Assembly (NCBI GenBank): GCA_020466095.1 | Contig: CM035806.1 | Location: forward strand, 132,799,573 to 132,863,572 | Direction: 5' to 3' | DNA from: Chlorops oryzae | Taxonomy: Eukaryota > Arthropoda > Insecta > Diptera > Chloropidae | Length of the DNA stretch: 64,000 bases | Shown: positions 48,501 through 59,760 of the stretch, one piece after another | Position numbering within the stretch: the first letter of the stretch is position 1 | Layout of the letters: the number at the start of each line of letters is the position of its first letter | Position numbers and translations under genes: made by a program | The notes under the pieces: generated by a model | What the model was told of the DNA's origin: nothing | The model's input: only the letters and a program-made list of their open reading frames with translations | The model's database searches: none

Positions 48501-51500
48501 TTGGCCGATAGCCTTGGTCTGAATGTGATTGCTTGGCGCACAGTGCCAACTAATCAGAGTGCAATTGGTGTTGTCGCTCGCAAATCGGAGCCATTGTCGC
48601 GTCAGGTATTTGTCGAGCGCCCGCAGGAATGCGATGAGGTAACATTTGCCCGGAACGTTTTCGTATTGCGCAAACGTGCCAGCCACGAACTGCGTCAGGA
48701 GGGCCGACGGTTTTACATTTGCTCGCTTTCGGCCAAGACAGTCGTCTATAAGGGACTCTTTACTTCAGATCAGCTTTGGGAGTATTATTTAGATTTGAGG
48801 AATCCGACTTTCGAAACGTATCTGGCCCTGGTGCATACACGTTTTTCGACGAATACATTCCCATCGTGGGAGCGTGCCCATCCATTGCGTGTTCTAGCCC
48901 ATAATGGTGAAATAAATACACTGCGTGGAAATGTGAATCTAATGAAGGCACGCGAAGGTGTAATGCAGAGTGAGATATTCGGTGAAGAATTGAAGAAACT
49001 CTATCCGGTTGTTGAGCCAAACCTATCCGATTCCGGTTCATTCGATTGTGTACTCGAATTCATAACAGTGGCCGGGGAGCGTACATTACCCGAATCGGTC
49101 ATGACCATGGTGCCAGAGGCATGGCAAAATGATAAGACCATGTCGCAGGAGAAACGTGATTTCTATAATTGGGCGGCTTGCGTAATGGAGCCGTGGGATG
49201 GCCCGGCTTTGATTTCATTTACCGATGGACGTTATATTGGCGCTGTTCTCGATCGCAACGGTTTGCGTCCCTCGCGATTCTATGTTACCAAAGATAATAT
49301 ACTGGTTATGGCATCTGAAGTTGGCGTCTACGATGTCGATCCATCGCAAGTATCATTGAAGAGTCGTTTGAAGCCGGGTCGGATGTTACTGGTCGATACT
49401 CAAATGAAAAAGTTCATCCAGGACATTGAGCTGAAATCGCAAATCGCTCAATCGCGACAACATTCCGATTGGCTGCAACAGAAGGTGAGTTATCTATGAG
49501 TTTTTGTTGGAGCTTGAGCTCCGAAAGGACTCTTCACACACGGTATAAGCACTCGTTATACTCATACGTACCAACATACATTTTACTCCATACAAAGTAA
49601 ACATTCATTGATACATACATTTGTACATGTCCATAGTTATACGAAACAAAAATAAACAAAATCCAATCCAATAAACCAAAACAAAACAAACAAAGAAAGA
49701 CAGAAAGATAGAAATACAGAAAAACAGAAAGATAGAAATACGGAAAGACAGAAAGACAGAAAGATAGAAAGACAGAACGGCAGAGAGACAGAGAGACAGA
49801 AAGATAGAAACACAGAAAGACAGAAAAACAGAAAGACAAGAAGACAGAAAGACAAAAAAATAGAAAGACAGAAAGACAGAAAAATAGAAAGACAGAAAGA
49901 TAGAAATACAGAGAGACAGAAAGACAGAAGACAGAAGAAAAATATAAAACAAACAAGGAGACAGGAAGACAGAAACACCGAAAGACAGAACTTACACAAA
50001 AAGACGAACTACATCATTCAGTCCACCTACCGAAACAAAAAACCTATGAGTGTAACAACTTGTGTTGTCTGACGTGAGTCTGGCAACAACAAAAATTAAC
50101 ACCACAATTATCAGATACAAAAATCGTCGTGCGCATTTGGATTAACAAACCCACTTGGCCATCTAACTGAAATGTCGAAATTACTGAAAATGTTTTTGTC
50201 TAAATTCTCTTTGCCTTGCTCCGCTCCCAAAAAAACGCACCTCTATCACTAAACACCTAAACACCGAATGGAATGAATATGAAAATGAAATTGAAAATGA
50301 ATATGAATATGAAAATGAATATGAATAATTGAACGGATAAACGGATGAACCATAAGATGGTAAGTGGCCTAATGGGAGCATTCCATTCAATATATCCGCT
50401 AATATTTTGGCCTTGACTAAGACTTTTGGCAGTTTTGCGTTAAGTGTCGCCCTAATAATTTTTCCAGCTCTATATTTATATATAAATTACATGTATATAC
50501 ATATATATTCATATAGATGTATATATACCTAGGTACATTTTGTTTCTTTGTTTCCTTTTGTTTGCTCTTCATTTCTTCCCATTTATTTGTTGTATTTTTG
50601 TTCGCTTTGTTTATTCGTTCATTGATTTTCCAACGTCCACACGATTCGGAAACTATATGCATAACATATACGTTGCCTTGTTTCATTAGATAACTCTGGA
50701 CGAGATTCGGAATGCAAACGCCTTCACTTATGGCGAGTGTTCGAATGGTAATGTGGCTAGTTTCAATCCATCCTGCGTTTCGGGCATTTTCGATCATCGG
50801 CTCTCATTGTTCGGATATACGACTGAGACCGTTAATATGTTGCTGGTTCCGATGTTCCGTACTAAGTGAGTCAAATTATAAACTGTCCTATCCATTAGTC
50901 AATTGTAATGGTTCTTTTGCTTCTCAGGAAAGAGGCCCTCGGCTCGATGGGAAATGATGCACCATTGGCCTGCCTGTCAACATTCCAACCGATCCCGTAT
51001 GAATATTTCAAGCAACTTTTCGCTCAAGTAACAAACCCCCCAATTGATCCGTTCCGCGAGAAGGTCGTCATGTCCATGCAATGCCCCATCGGTCCGGAGG
51101 GTAATCTATTGAAACCATCGGCCGAGCAGGTTCATCGCCTTTGGCTGCCGAATCCAATTTTAAGCATTCCAGATACAAACCTTCTCAAACTTAATACTCA
51201 TCGAGGCTGGAAATCCAAAGTCTTGGATATAACTTTCCCATTCGATGACGGTGTACGAGGCTACATCGAATGCATTGATAGCATCTGCCGTGAAGGAAAT
51301 TCAGCAGCAGCATCCGGATATCAGCTATTGATAATATCCGATAGAAATGCTGGACCCGGAAGGGCACCAGTTTCTGCACTATTGGCACTCGGTGCATTGC
51401 ACCATTATATGATTGAGACTCTGCAGCGCATGAAGGTTGGCATCATTGTTGAGACGGCTGAAGCACGTGAAGTCCATCATGTTTGCGTACTGTTGGGTTA

Positions 51501-54500
51501 TGGCGCCGATGCCATTTGTCCATATTTGGCATTCGAATTGGCACAGTCGTTGCGTAATGACGGCGTTATTAGTCCCGACGTCAGTGACAGGCACATTTAT
51601 ACCGCCTATGCTCAGGCCATAGACACGGGCATAGCTAAGGTGATGGCAAAAATGGGTATCAGTACTCTGCAATCGTATAAGAGTGCACAAATTTTCGAGG
51701 CAGTCGGTCTAGGCGCTTCTTTGATTGATAAATGCTTCCGTGGCACTCAATCCCGTATTGGCGGTGTGACCCTCGAAATACTTGCTAAAGAGGGCCTTGA
51801 AAGATACCATATGACATATTGTAAACTAACACCCGATTCGCGTATCTTGCGAAATCCCGGTCAGTACCATTGGCGCCATGGTGGCGAGGCCCATATCAAT
51901 GAACCGGCCTCAATTGCTAGCTTGCAGGACGCTGCCATTGGTAAAAATTTAAATGCATTTGATCAATTCGTCGCTAATACTATGCAGAGTGTACGAAAAT
52001 GTGCACTACGTGGTCAGTTAGACTTCGCGACCGATCAGAAAAAAATCGATATTTCCGAAGTTGAGCCGGCCAGTGAAATTGTCAAGAGGTAAGAGGCATC
52101 CGTACCCGAAATAATATGATTTTCTCACTCTCTCTCTCTCTCTCACTCTCTCTCTTTTTCTGTCGCTTTCTTCTTAGGTTTGCTACTGGCGCTATGAGTT
52201 TTGGAAGTATTTCCTTGGAAGCACATCAGACTCTGGCTATCACTATGAACCGCATTGGTGGAAAGAGCAACACTGGTGAAGGCGGAGAAGATTCAGATCG
52301 TTATTTAAGTATGTTATTCATACGGGGGGTGGCAAATCGCAGTAGATATATTTAAAAAAAAAAAAATTTTCAGATCAAGATCCCCAATTTAATCGCCGAT
52401 CGGCCATAAAACAAGTAGCTTCTGGACGTTTCGGTGTAACAGCTTCATATCTGGCTAACGCCGATGATCTGCAGATAAAGATGGCGCAAGGCGCCAAGCC
52501 AGGCGAAGGTGGTGAGCTACCTGGTAAAAAAGTAACCAAAGACATTGCAAAGACACGACACTCGGTGCCAGGAGTCGGCTTGATATCGCCACCACCCCAT
52601 CACGATATATATTCCATTGAAGACTTGGCTGAGCTCATATACGACTTAAAGTGTAGTAACCCACGTGCACGTATTAGTGTAAAACTGGTCTCTGAAGTAG
52701 GAGTAGGCGTTGTAGCCTCGGGTGTTGCCAAGGTGAATACATACATACATATATACATACATATACAAGCCTTAATAAATGTGTAGACCCAAACTAATAT
52801 TTAAAAAAAAACAAATTCTCTTCTGCTGTATTTTAGGGCAAGGCTGAGCATATTGTGATCTCGGGTCACGACGGTGGTACTGGTGCAAGTTCCTGGACGG
52901 GCATTAAAAATGCTGGTCTACCATGGGAACTCGGTGTTGCTGAAACGCATCAAGTACTTGTTTTGAACAATCTCCGTTCGAGGTAAGTTTTCGTCCTTTG
53001 TGCGCCCTCATAGCACATGCATTAATTTTGATGACACAGCATTATTGAAAAACCTGGTTATCCAGATAACCCGCGATAACGCGTGAATTGTGTGGTGCTC
53101 GTTGCTGAGATGAGAAAGAGAGAGAGATAGAGGGAAGGCGAGAGAGAATGATAGAATGATGATAGATCGATCGTATGAATCTATCCATAACTTGGCATAT
53201 ATCTTTCTTTGATTCTGTAAATTGATCGATTGACTAAATGATTGACAGTCGTATAGAGACGTCTTGAGGCCTTTTGATACCCACATATGTATGTAAATGA
53301 AAAGAATAAGAAAAGAACAGAAACAGAAACAGAAACAAAAACAAAAAAATTAAGTAGTGCGGAACACGTGTGACAAGTGACAAGACCGATGAACACAAAA
53401 AAGGAAAGATCCAAAGGCGAACGAAAGGATGAACTCGCAACACATAAAAAACAAAATGCAGCACTGAGACAAGACGACAGGATCCATATCGTTCAGCAAA
53501 ATCTACTCAAAATACGTAAATACGTCCTTCCCATCGTCAACGGTTTCGGTAACAATATTTCCACGATCCCGCACTCTTGACCGTATTGTCGTTGTCTTAT
53601 TTTTCTCCTTCTCATCGTCGTCGCAATTGATTGATTGATTGATTGATTGTTTGCTAGCTCACTCGCTCACTTGATCGCTCGCTCGCCCGCTCACTCTACT
53701 CGCTCGTCTCGTTGGTCGATCGATCGAACGCCGGCTGCGCTGCGCGGCAGATCCATTAGTAATTTTTTGCTCATTCTGTATATATTCCTCATCGCAAATA
53801 TATTCTAATGTATTCCTTATATTTTATGTATCCTTTGTGTTCCTTTCATCTTGTGAATCTAATGGAATAAAATTGAATTGAATTGATTTGTGAACGCTGG
53901 TCTCTGCTGCGCATGCGCATTATCAACACAGAGTTATCCTTCAGGCTGACGGTCAATTACGTACTGGATTCGATGTTGTTGTTGCAGCTCTATTGGGCGC
54001 CGACGAATTTGGCTTTAGTACAGCTCCACTCATTGTGATGGGTATGGCCCGAACTTGATTTTGATGCCTTCATTAATAACCGATATAATATTTAATGATT
54101 TCATTTTTGTTTTTTTTTTTTTTGTTGCATTTATCTCTCCTATGAATTTAGGGTGTACAATGATGCGCAAATGCCATCTCAACACCTGTCCAGTTGGCAT
54201 TGCTACGCAAGATCCTGTTTTGCGTAAGAAATTCACTGGAAAGCCTGAGCATGTTGTCAATTTCTTCTTCATGCTAGCCGAAGATGTAAGTGGAAAATAG
54301 TTTTGCCTTTATAGGTACAGTAAGAACTCAAACTCCCGCCGACCAATGGAGACCATAAATCATCCTGACAATTTATTCCAAATTCTTTAATTATCTGGAA
54401 AGTTTTACCTTTTCCAAAAAATTTTACCTCAATGAGAAGATTTCTTTTCTTTATGCTAAATGCATCTGAAATAGACTGAGATACGACTGATTATTATCAC

Positions 54501-57182
54501 TGATTACGTAGCCAGTGCTCATAGTTGTATAAGTAAATGTAAAAAAATTGCACCTAAAATTGGTGGATAGTGCCTAAATACGTTATAAAGTAAAAAAAAA
54601 AAAAGAGTGGAAGAGTTACAATCGAGTTTTTCCTCAGAAGTCAGTCTTCACAGTCTTCAGATAAATTAATGATTGAATTCAATTTAATTTGAATTGAATT
54701 GAATTGAATTACATTGAATTACATTGAATTGAATTGAATTGAATTGAAATTAATTGAATTGAATTACATTGAATTAAATTGAATTGAATTGAATTAAATT
54801 ACATTGAATTGAATTAAATTACATTGAATTGAATTAAATTACATTGAATTGAATTAAATTACATTGAATTGAATTAATTGAATTGAATTAAATTACATTG
54901 AATTGAATTACATTACATTGAATTTTGTTTTGTTTCTGTAGGCTTTTGGCCATAATTAGAGGAAAAAGAATATATACATATTTGCTTTTTTCTCCAGTTG
55001 TTTAAATTAAATTAAATTAAATAAATTAAAATAAAAAAAAATAAATAAAATAATTAAAATTAAAATAAATTCAATTCAGTTCAATTCAATTCAATTAAAC
55101 TAAAAAAAAATAAATCAATTAAAATTGAATTGAATCAAATCAATTTCATTAAAACGTCCTGTTTATTTGTTTTTTTTTTTTTTTGTTGCTTAGATTCGAA
55201 AAATCATGGCCAATTTAGGTATTCGAAAATTCCAAGACTTAATCGGAAGGACCGATTTGTTGCGAGTTTCGGAAAATCGCTCGTCGAACAAGGCAGCTAC
55301 TTTGGACCTTTCGCTACTCTTGCAAAACGCTTTGGCAATGCGTCCGAATACGAACATCGTCGGTGGTTCTGTTCCACAGGACTTCCAGTTAGATCAGCGT
55401 GCAGACAACAAACTAATCGCCAAAGCACAAGGCATTTTCAATGGAACTGATGATCATGTCGTCATTAAGATGCGTATTCACAATGAGGAGCGAGCATTCG
55501 GATCCACATTGAGCTATCATATCGCATTGTAAGTGTTGCATGACTTAATTTATCTCAAACATATATATGAATATTTTGGAATTAACGAGCTTAATTATCG
55601 CTTTATAGAAAATACGGTGAAGCCGGCATACCAGCCGGAAAGAGCATGGATATTTTCCTCGAAGGATCTGCTGGTCAGAGCTTTTGCGCTTTCCTTGCGG
55701 CTGGTGTTAATGTCACACTTAAAGGCGATGCCAACGATTACGTTGGCAAGGGCCTGTGTGGTGGCAGCGTTGTTATCATGCCTCCAGACACTTCCACCTT
55801 TGAATCACACCTAAATGTGATAGTGGGAAATGTTTGCTTGTATGGTGCTACCTCGGGCACAGCATATTTCCGTGGTATCGCAGCCGAGCGATTCTGTGTT
55901 CGAAATTCGGGAGCAACGGCCGTTGTTGAGGGCGTCGGCGATCACGGTTGTGAGTATATGACTGGCGGCGTTGTTCTCATTCTGGGCCTAACGGGCCGAA
56001 ATTTCGCTGCCGGCATGTCTGGCGGCATTGCATACGTATTCGATATTGATGGATCGTTTACGCCGAAAGTCAATCAGGAATCAGTTGAACTACTTCCACT
56101 CGAAAACGCCACGGATGTTGAACTTGTTAAGGAACTGTTGCGTGATTTCGTTGAGAAAACGAATTCGAAAATCGCCAGGACTATTCTCGATGCTTGGGCT
56201 GTTGCGCAGCGTAAATTCGTCAAGGTATTCCCCTATGAGTATCAAAGAGCACTGGCAGATATGGAGGACGAAAGAGCAAAGGAAGCTCTCCTGACGCTGC
56301 CCCCGACGCCGACGCCGACGCCGACACCGAAGGCAATTGAAAACGGCAATCGTAATGGGACGGAGCCAACGATTAAAGATATCGAGGAGGCGATTCAAGA
56401 CATTGCATTGCAACAAAAGCTCGCCGATCGCTATTTGGATAAGACACGCGGCTTTGTTAGATACAAACGTGAAACGGCCATTTACCGCGATGCACGCGAA
56501 CGCCAGCAAGACTGGAACGAGGTCTATAATTTCCCTCATGTGCGAATGACTTTGAAAACGCAAGCGGCACGCTGCATGGAATGCGGTGTACCCTTCTGCC
56601 AGTCGAACGCGCACGGATGTCCATTAGGTAACATCATACCGAAATGGAATGATCTTGTATTCAATAACGACTGGAAGGAGGCGCTGCGTCAACTTTTGCA
56701 GACTAATAATTTCCCTGAATTCACGGGCCGTGTATGCCCGGCACCGTGCGAAGGCGCTTGCGTCTTGGGTATTTCGGAACCGCCGGTGACCATAAAGAAC
56801 ATCGAATGCGCCATCATTGACCATGCATTCGAGCAGGGATGGATAAAGCCAGAGATCCCGGAGACGCGCACCGGCAAGCGAATCGCCATCGTTGGCTCGG
56901 GCCCGGCTGGCTTGGCTGCTGCACAGCAACTCAATCGTGCTGGACATTTTGTAACAGTTTTCGAGCGCAACGATCGTATTGGTGGCCTCCTCCAGTACGG
57001 CATACCGACAATGAAATTGTCCAAGGATGTCGTTAAACGTCGCGTTGATCTGATGGCCGATGAGGGTATCGAATTCCGTGTCAATGCCAATGTTGGCAAA
57101 GATATTAAGCCAGATTTCTTGCTGAGCGAGTAAGTACATTCAAACATACATACATACATACATACATACATACATACATACA

Positions 57183-57213
<31 letters not shown>

Positions 57214-57303
57214 CATACATCATACATACATACAAATACATCATACATACATACATACATACATACATACATACATACATACATACATACATACATACAT
57301 ACA

Positions 57304-57334
<31 letters not shown>

Positions 57335-58668
57335 CATACATACATACATACACATACATACATACATACATACATACATACATACTACATACATACATAT
57401 ACATACATACATACATACATACATATCATACATACATACATACATACATACATACATACATACATACATACATACATACATACATACATACATACATACA
57501 TACATACATACATACATACATACATACATACATACATACATACATACATACATACATACATACATACATACATACATACATACATACATACATACATACA
57601 TACATACATACATACATACATACATACATACATACATACATACATACATACATACATACAAGTATAAGATGAACTTAATCTCGAACTTGATCTTCCGTTA
57701 GATACGATGCTTTGCTCATAACGACCGGATCGACTTGGCCAAGAGATCTTCCATTAAAAAATCGCGATTTAAAGGGTATACACTTCGCGATGGAGTTCCT
57801 CGAAGCGCAACAAAAGAAACAATTGGGCGGCAAGAGAGAAATCATCAATGCCAAGGATAAAGATGTAATTGTCATTGGTGGCGGTGACACTGGATGTGAT
57901 TGTATTGCGACTTCTTTGCGTCAAGGCGCTAAAAGTATTACAACATTTGAAATCCTACCGCAGCCACCAAACACACGTGCCGAAGATAATCCATGGCCAC
58001 AATGGCCAAAAGTATTTAGGTAATTTTAGATACAAACATATGTATGTACATATGTTGCAGCACCGCTGTATTTGTTCCTTTTTGGCTATGTCATATCTAA
58101 ATGTGTGTGATCAAAAATTCTAGAGTCGACTATGGTCACGAGGAGGTGCGTGTTAAATTTGGTAAGGATCCGCGCCAGTACTGTACAACGGTTAAGGAAT
58201 TCATTGGCGAAGACGGTCATATTAAGGCAGTCAAAACCATTGAGGTTGAATGGACTAAGAGTCCCACAGGACAATGGAGCATGAAAGAGGTCGCTGGAAC
58301 TGAAAAGCATTTCTCCGCTGATCTTATACTATTGGCTATGGGCTTTTTGGGCCCCGAGAAAACCGTGCCCAATGAGCTTGGTCTTGAGCTCGATCCCAGA
58401 GGCAATATAAAAGCCTGCAATGGTGAATATGGCACATCGAATCCGAAAGTATTTGCTGCTGGAGGTAAGAACGATATAATGATATATAGAAAAAAGAAAT
58501 AATTATAAAACTTCACTTTCCACAGATTGTCGTCGCGGTCAGTCGTTGGTTGTTTGGGCCATCACCGAAGGACGTCAGGCTGCACGTCAGGTCGATTCGT
58601 ATCTCATCGGTCGTCCAAGCGGTCTACCGGGCCCAGGCGGTGTTGTCGACTCAACTCGAGCGGCCTAA
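39147..58668 (+). CDS. NADH-dependent glutamate synthase (GOGAT), 15-exon gene (whole coding span)
   Basis: GOGAT transfers the amide nitrogen of glutamine to 2-oxoglutarate, giving two glutamates at the expense of NAD(P)H. With glutamine synthetase it assimilates ammonia. Joining 39147-39578, 46603-46730, 48398-49484, 50690-50865, 50928-52088, 52178-52308, 52374-52732, 52837-52982, 53932-54041, 54152-54285, 55194-55528, 55609-57129, 57702-58019, 58124-58464 and 58526-58668 gives an open frame of 6522 nt (2173 residues plus stop) with GT-AG junctions and matching phases throughout. Visible are the catalytic Cys129 (in ACGVGF) and HNGEIN (355-360) of the class II amidotransferase, the FMN-domain start near 995, Cx5Cx4C at 1245/1251/1256, beta-subunit Cys clusters at 1722-1737 and 1776-1784, an FAD GxGxxG at 1829-1834 and a nucleotide GxGxxG at 1966-1971. 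The length fits single-chain eukaryotic NADH-GOGAT. The ATG has A at -3 and G at +4 and follows an in-frame stop at 39051-39053. The Drosophila orthologue is, from memory, CG9674. Confidence 0.95.
39693..39818. repeat. Perfect 51-bp inverted repeat (hairpin) in GOGAT intron 1
   Basis: The left arm 39693-39743 and right arm 39768-39818 are exact complements separated by 24 bp. The arms begin ATAATCGGGCATGTGACAG. It is probably a very recent MITE. Confidence 0.9.
40403..41109. mobile_element. MITE-like element in intron 1 with a small ORF
   Basis: Inverted ends CTATGTTCTCACTA at 40403 and its complement at 41109. It contains a 72-codon ORF (40729-40947). The interior also has a G run (40611-40626). 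No clear target duplication. Confidence 0.5.
40729..40947 (+). other. Unrecognised 72-codon ORF inside the intron 1 element
   Basis: The predicted peptide starts [17 protein letters not shown] and is Lys/Glu-rich and probably helical for its first 45 residues, then Cys-rich. I do not recognise a family. It may be a remnant of the parent element's protein. Confidence 0.25.
41115..41631. mobile_element. MITE in intron 1
   Basis: Inverted ends GGGCTGTTTACACTATA and (complement) GGGCTATATACACTATG, with ATAA on both sides (41111-41114 and 41632-41635). AGCATTTTC/AAAATGCTGA motifs recur inside in both orientations. Confidence 0.6.
42498..43395 (-). pseudogene. Himar1-like transposase, frameshifted and C-terminally truncated
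   Basis: Start ATG 43395. Visible are the helix-turn-helix region, the linker WVPRELT, VTMDETW (first Asp), [10 protein letters not shown] (second Asp) and [13 protein letters not shown] (third Asp, 34 residues on). The frame breaks near 42725 (after EKGKN). The gene runs straight into the inverted end after DLKRMLA, losing the C-terminal region. It is inactive. Confidence 0.92.
43445..43947. mobile_element. Element nested in the 5' UTR of the Himar1-like mariner
   Basis: The ends GCACTGACAGACATA and (complement) GCATTGACAGATATA lie next to TA at 43443-43444 and 43948-43949. The similarity continues inward in patches (GTGACACAC, GACTTCACACTACA, TATTGTGGACTTCTTA) for about 150 bp. No ORF. Confidence 0.6.
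44087..46602. other. Remainder of GOGAT intron 1
   Basis: No element recognised. A GA-rich tract (GGAGAGAGGG and variants) lies at about 45690-45940. The 3' end of the intron has a long pyrimidine tract. Confidence 0.45.
46603..46730 (+). CDS. GOGAT exon 2 (residues 145-186)
   Basis: Begins after a long polypyrimidine tract ending TTCATTAG and stops at GTGAGT, leaving two bases of a Leu codon. The translation contains [20 protein letters not shown], the glutamine-amidotransferase block that follows the N-terminal Cys strand in GOGAT proteins. Confidence 0.93.
47700..48340. mobile_element. Long-arm inverted-repeat element in GOGAT intron 2
   Basis: TA-flanked (47698-47699 and 48341-48342). 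The arms of about 200 bp (47700-47900 and 48145-48340) are nearly complementary. They share TTTTTCGAATTCGGAAACGC, ACCATGGTATACTC, GCCTTCAGATGATGTTA and AGGCCATAACT. No ORF. Confidence 0.75.
48398..49484 (+). CDS. GOGAT exon 3 (residues 187-549): main amidotransferase domain
   Basis: 362 codons between acceptor TTTCAG and donor GTGAGT. Contains [19 protein letters not shown] and [13 protein letters not shown] (glutamine pocket and oxyanion hole, about residues 335-365), then the [16 protein letters not shown] and [11 protein letters not shown] blocks. Ends in phase 0 with WLQQK. Confidence 0.95.
49660..49985. repeat. AGACAGAA/AGATAGAA minisatellite in intron 3
   Basis: A purine-rich array of AGACAGAA and AGATAGAA octamers. 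Long minus-strand open frames here (Phe-Leu-Ser rich) are artefacts of the repeat. Confidence 0.9.
50690..50865 (+). CDS. GOGAT exon 4 (residues 550-607)
   Basis: Short exon after TTCATTAG, ending at GTGAGT with two bases of a Lys codon. It carries the start of the central domain ([15 protein letters not shown]), which in the family links the amidotransferase to the FMN domain and lines the ammonia channel. Confidence 0.9.
50928..52088 (+). CDS. GOGAT exon 5 (residues 608-994): central domain
   Basis: 386 full codons, acceptor TTCTCAG, donor GTAAGA. Contains [37 protein letters not shown] and [16 protein letters not shown], all typical of the GOGAT central domain. A 62-bp intron separates it from exon 4. 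Confidence 0.95.
52178..52308 (+). CDS. GOGAT exon 6 (residues 995-1038): start of FMN synthase domain
   Basis: Begins with the split Arg of [20 protein letters not shown], the N-terminal strand of the FMN (beta/alpha)8 barrel, and runs through [12 protein letters not shown]. Ends at GTATGT after one base of the next codon. The 65-bp intron after it ends in a poly-A/poly-T stretch and CAG. Confidence 0.93.
52374..52732 (+). CDS. GOGAT exon 7 (residues 1039-1158): FMN barrel
   Basis: Contains [32 protein letters not shown] and [20 protein letters not shown], core FMN and 2-oxoglutarate site blocks of the synthase domain. Phase 0 end at GCCAAG|GTGAAT. Confidence 0.95.
52837..52982 (+). CDS. 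GOGAT exon 8 (residues 1159-1206): FMN barrel
   Basis: [20 protein letters not shown] and [13 protein letters not shown] are the phosphate-binding and active-site loops of the FMN domain. Ends with two bases of an Arg codon before GTAAGT. The next intron is 949 bp. Confidence 0.95.
53932..54041 (+). CDS. GOGAT exon 9 (residues 1207-1244): end of FMN barrel
   Basis: The acceptor is AACACAG at 53925-53931. This gives [29 protein letters not shown], matching the family. An alternative acceptor at CTTCAG (53944) would drop the conserved start of this block and break the phase. Confidence 0.9.
54152..54285 (+). CDS. GOGAT exon 10 (residues 1244-1288): iron-sulphur cluster loop
   Basis: Encodes [20 protein letters not shown]. 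Cys1245, Cys1251 and Cys1256 form the Cx5Cx4C motif that holds the 3Fe-4S cluster of the alpha module. Ends in phase 0 at GAAGAT|GTAAGT. Confidence 0.95.
54665..54930. repeat. GAATT-type pentanucleotide repeat in intron 10
   Basis: Tandem TGAAT/GAATT units with regular TACAT and TAAAT variants, giving a GAATTGAATTAAATTACATT higher-order pattern. Confidence 0.85.
55194..55528 (+). CDS. GOGAT exon 11 (residues 1289-1399): start of C-terminal beta-helix
   Basis: 111 codons starting [20 protein letters not shown], then the segment that enters the GXGXG beta-helix domain of the alpha module. The upstream intron holds the GAATT repeat; the downstream intron is only 80 bp. Confidence 0.93.
55609..57129 (+). 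CDS. GOGAT exon 12 (residues 1400-1906): beta-helix, Pro-Thr linker, beta-subunit Cys clusters and FAD site
   Basis: Largest exon. It carries glycine-rich beta-helix repeats ([31 protein letters not shown]), a linker with alternating Pro-Thr (about residues 1631-1641), then the module equivalent to the bacterial beta subunit. That module has CMECGVPFC...C (1722, 1725, 1730, 1737) and CPAPCEGAC (1776, 1780, 1784) for 4Fe-4S clusters, and [11 protein letters not shown] (GxGxxG 1829-1834) for FAD. Donor GTAAGT. Confidence 0.95.
57137..57660. repeat. CATA tetranucleotide microsatellite in intron 12
   Basis: About 520 bp of ACAT/CATA repeat, uninterrupted from about 57429 to 57659. It occupies almost the whole 572-bp intron. 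Open frames across it (repeating Met-Tyr-Val-Cys) are not genes. Confidence 0.95.
57702..58019 (+). CDS. GOGAT exon 13 (residues 1907-2012): NAD(P)H site
   Basis: After the CATA-repeat intron, acceptor CCGTTAG. It encodes [17 protein letters not shown] and [13 protein letters not shown] (G1966, G1968, G1971), the second Rossmann motif that binds the pyridine nucleotide. Confidence 0.95.
58124..58464 (+). CDS. GOGAT exon 14 (residues 2013-2126)
   Basis: Contains [12 protein letters not shown] and NPKVFAAGG, conserved closing blocks of the beta-type oxidoreductase module. Donor GTAAGA after one base of the Asp codon. Confidence 0.95.
58526..58668 (+). CDS. GOGAT exon 15 (residues 2127-2173) and stop
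   Basis: [20 protein letters not shown] is the conserved FAD-contacting C-terminal block, followed by a short variable tail ending in TAA at 58666-58668. Confidence 0.95.
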
Positions 58669-59760
58669 AGATATTTAATATGCTTAGCTGTTTTAGCTGC
58701 TTAGTAAAAGAAAAACAGAAAATGTTTGAACTCTTAAAGAGTTTGGAAGATTTTCATTTCTTTCAAATAAATAACATCCATAAATTGCTACTATCCCATG
58801 CTAGACAAGTTAAACATGAAAAAAGAAAACAAAAACCAAAACGAAAAAGAAAATGAAAATGAAAATGAAAAAACAACCTCAAGAGGCAGCAAATATGAAA
58901 ATGCGGTTTTAAGCATGCATAAATAGAATACATAAAATTAAGCTTAAAGTATTACTTAAGTGTTTCATTACTCGATAAAATATTCTATAAATATTCTATA
59001 AATATTCTATAAATATTCTCTAAAAATATTCTATAAATTTTGATTTAAAAAAAAAACATACAAACCAAAAAACGCAAAAAAAAACATTAAACTTCAAACG
59101 AAAACAAAATACACAAAACAGTCTAATGATTTCTTACACCAAAGTTCACCTAAAAGCATTTAACCGAATATTCCGGGGTATTCACAAACTGTCTCGGTAA
59201 CTCGGTCAGCGCTATATTAATCTTTAAATTTTGCATCCAATTCAATTGGAAATTCAAATATGTACCGTTATAAAAACTGTTTGAATACCCCCTAATAAAA
59301 ATATCGACATTTTTTCACTATAGAGATTCATGGAGCTTTGAAAATTCATTTGTAACTTCTCCCATCGGTAATTTATTTTCATATAAATTTTGACAGTTGA
59401 GTGACAAATTTCTCGTTTCGTTAAGTTTCCGAAGCTGAATGAATCGCTATATTATCATTTTATTTCAAAGTTAGCGCCGCAATAGTCGCCGAAATTATGT
59501 TTGCATTTATCAATCGAAATTTTTTTTTAATATTTAAATTTCCCCCGTCGCTTTATATATAAAGTGTCTTTTTTTTTATAAGTTTTTGAATCGTGGAATA
59601 TCACGTATGGAATATTTAAAACCTATTTTTAAAGCTGCAACCAGTCGGTGACGTAGCATAAGATGTGATGTATGAAAAATGATTGTTCTACAGCTCCTTT
59701 AGCTATGCTATGCTGTTTGCTATTATGTGTTCAATAAATAAAAATTTATTGAAACGATCG
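58669..59760 (+). promoter_or_regulatory. Probable GOGAT 3' UTR with candidate poly(A) signals
   Basis: AT-rich sequence after the stop codon. AATAAA occurs at about 58767 and within TCAATAAATAAAAA at 59731-59744. Which one is used cannot be told from sequence. Confidence 0.4.

Noticed and set aside
49534..49999. Three overlapping minus-strand frames rich in Phe, Leu, Ser and Cys
   Set aside because: A translation of the AGACAGAA minisatellite in intron 3, not a membrane protein.
53944..53945. Alternative acceptor CTTCAG for GOGAT exon 9
   Set aside because: It would delete the conserved RVIL segment and break the reading phase. The acceptor ending at 53931 keeps both.
56090..57216. Several 170-codon minus-strand frames
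   Set aside because: Antisense shadows of GOGAT exon 12, whose + strand carries conserved cofactor motifs.
57140..57661. 173-codon minus-strand frame of repeating Met-Tyr-Val-Cys
   Set aside because: A translation of the CATA microsatellite inside a GOGAT intron.
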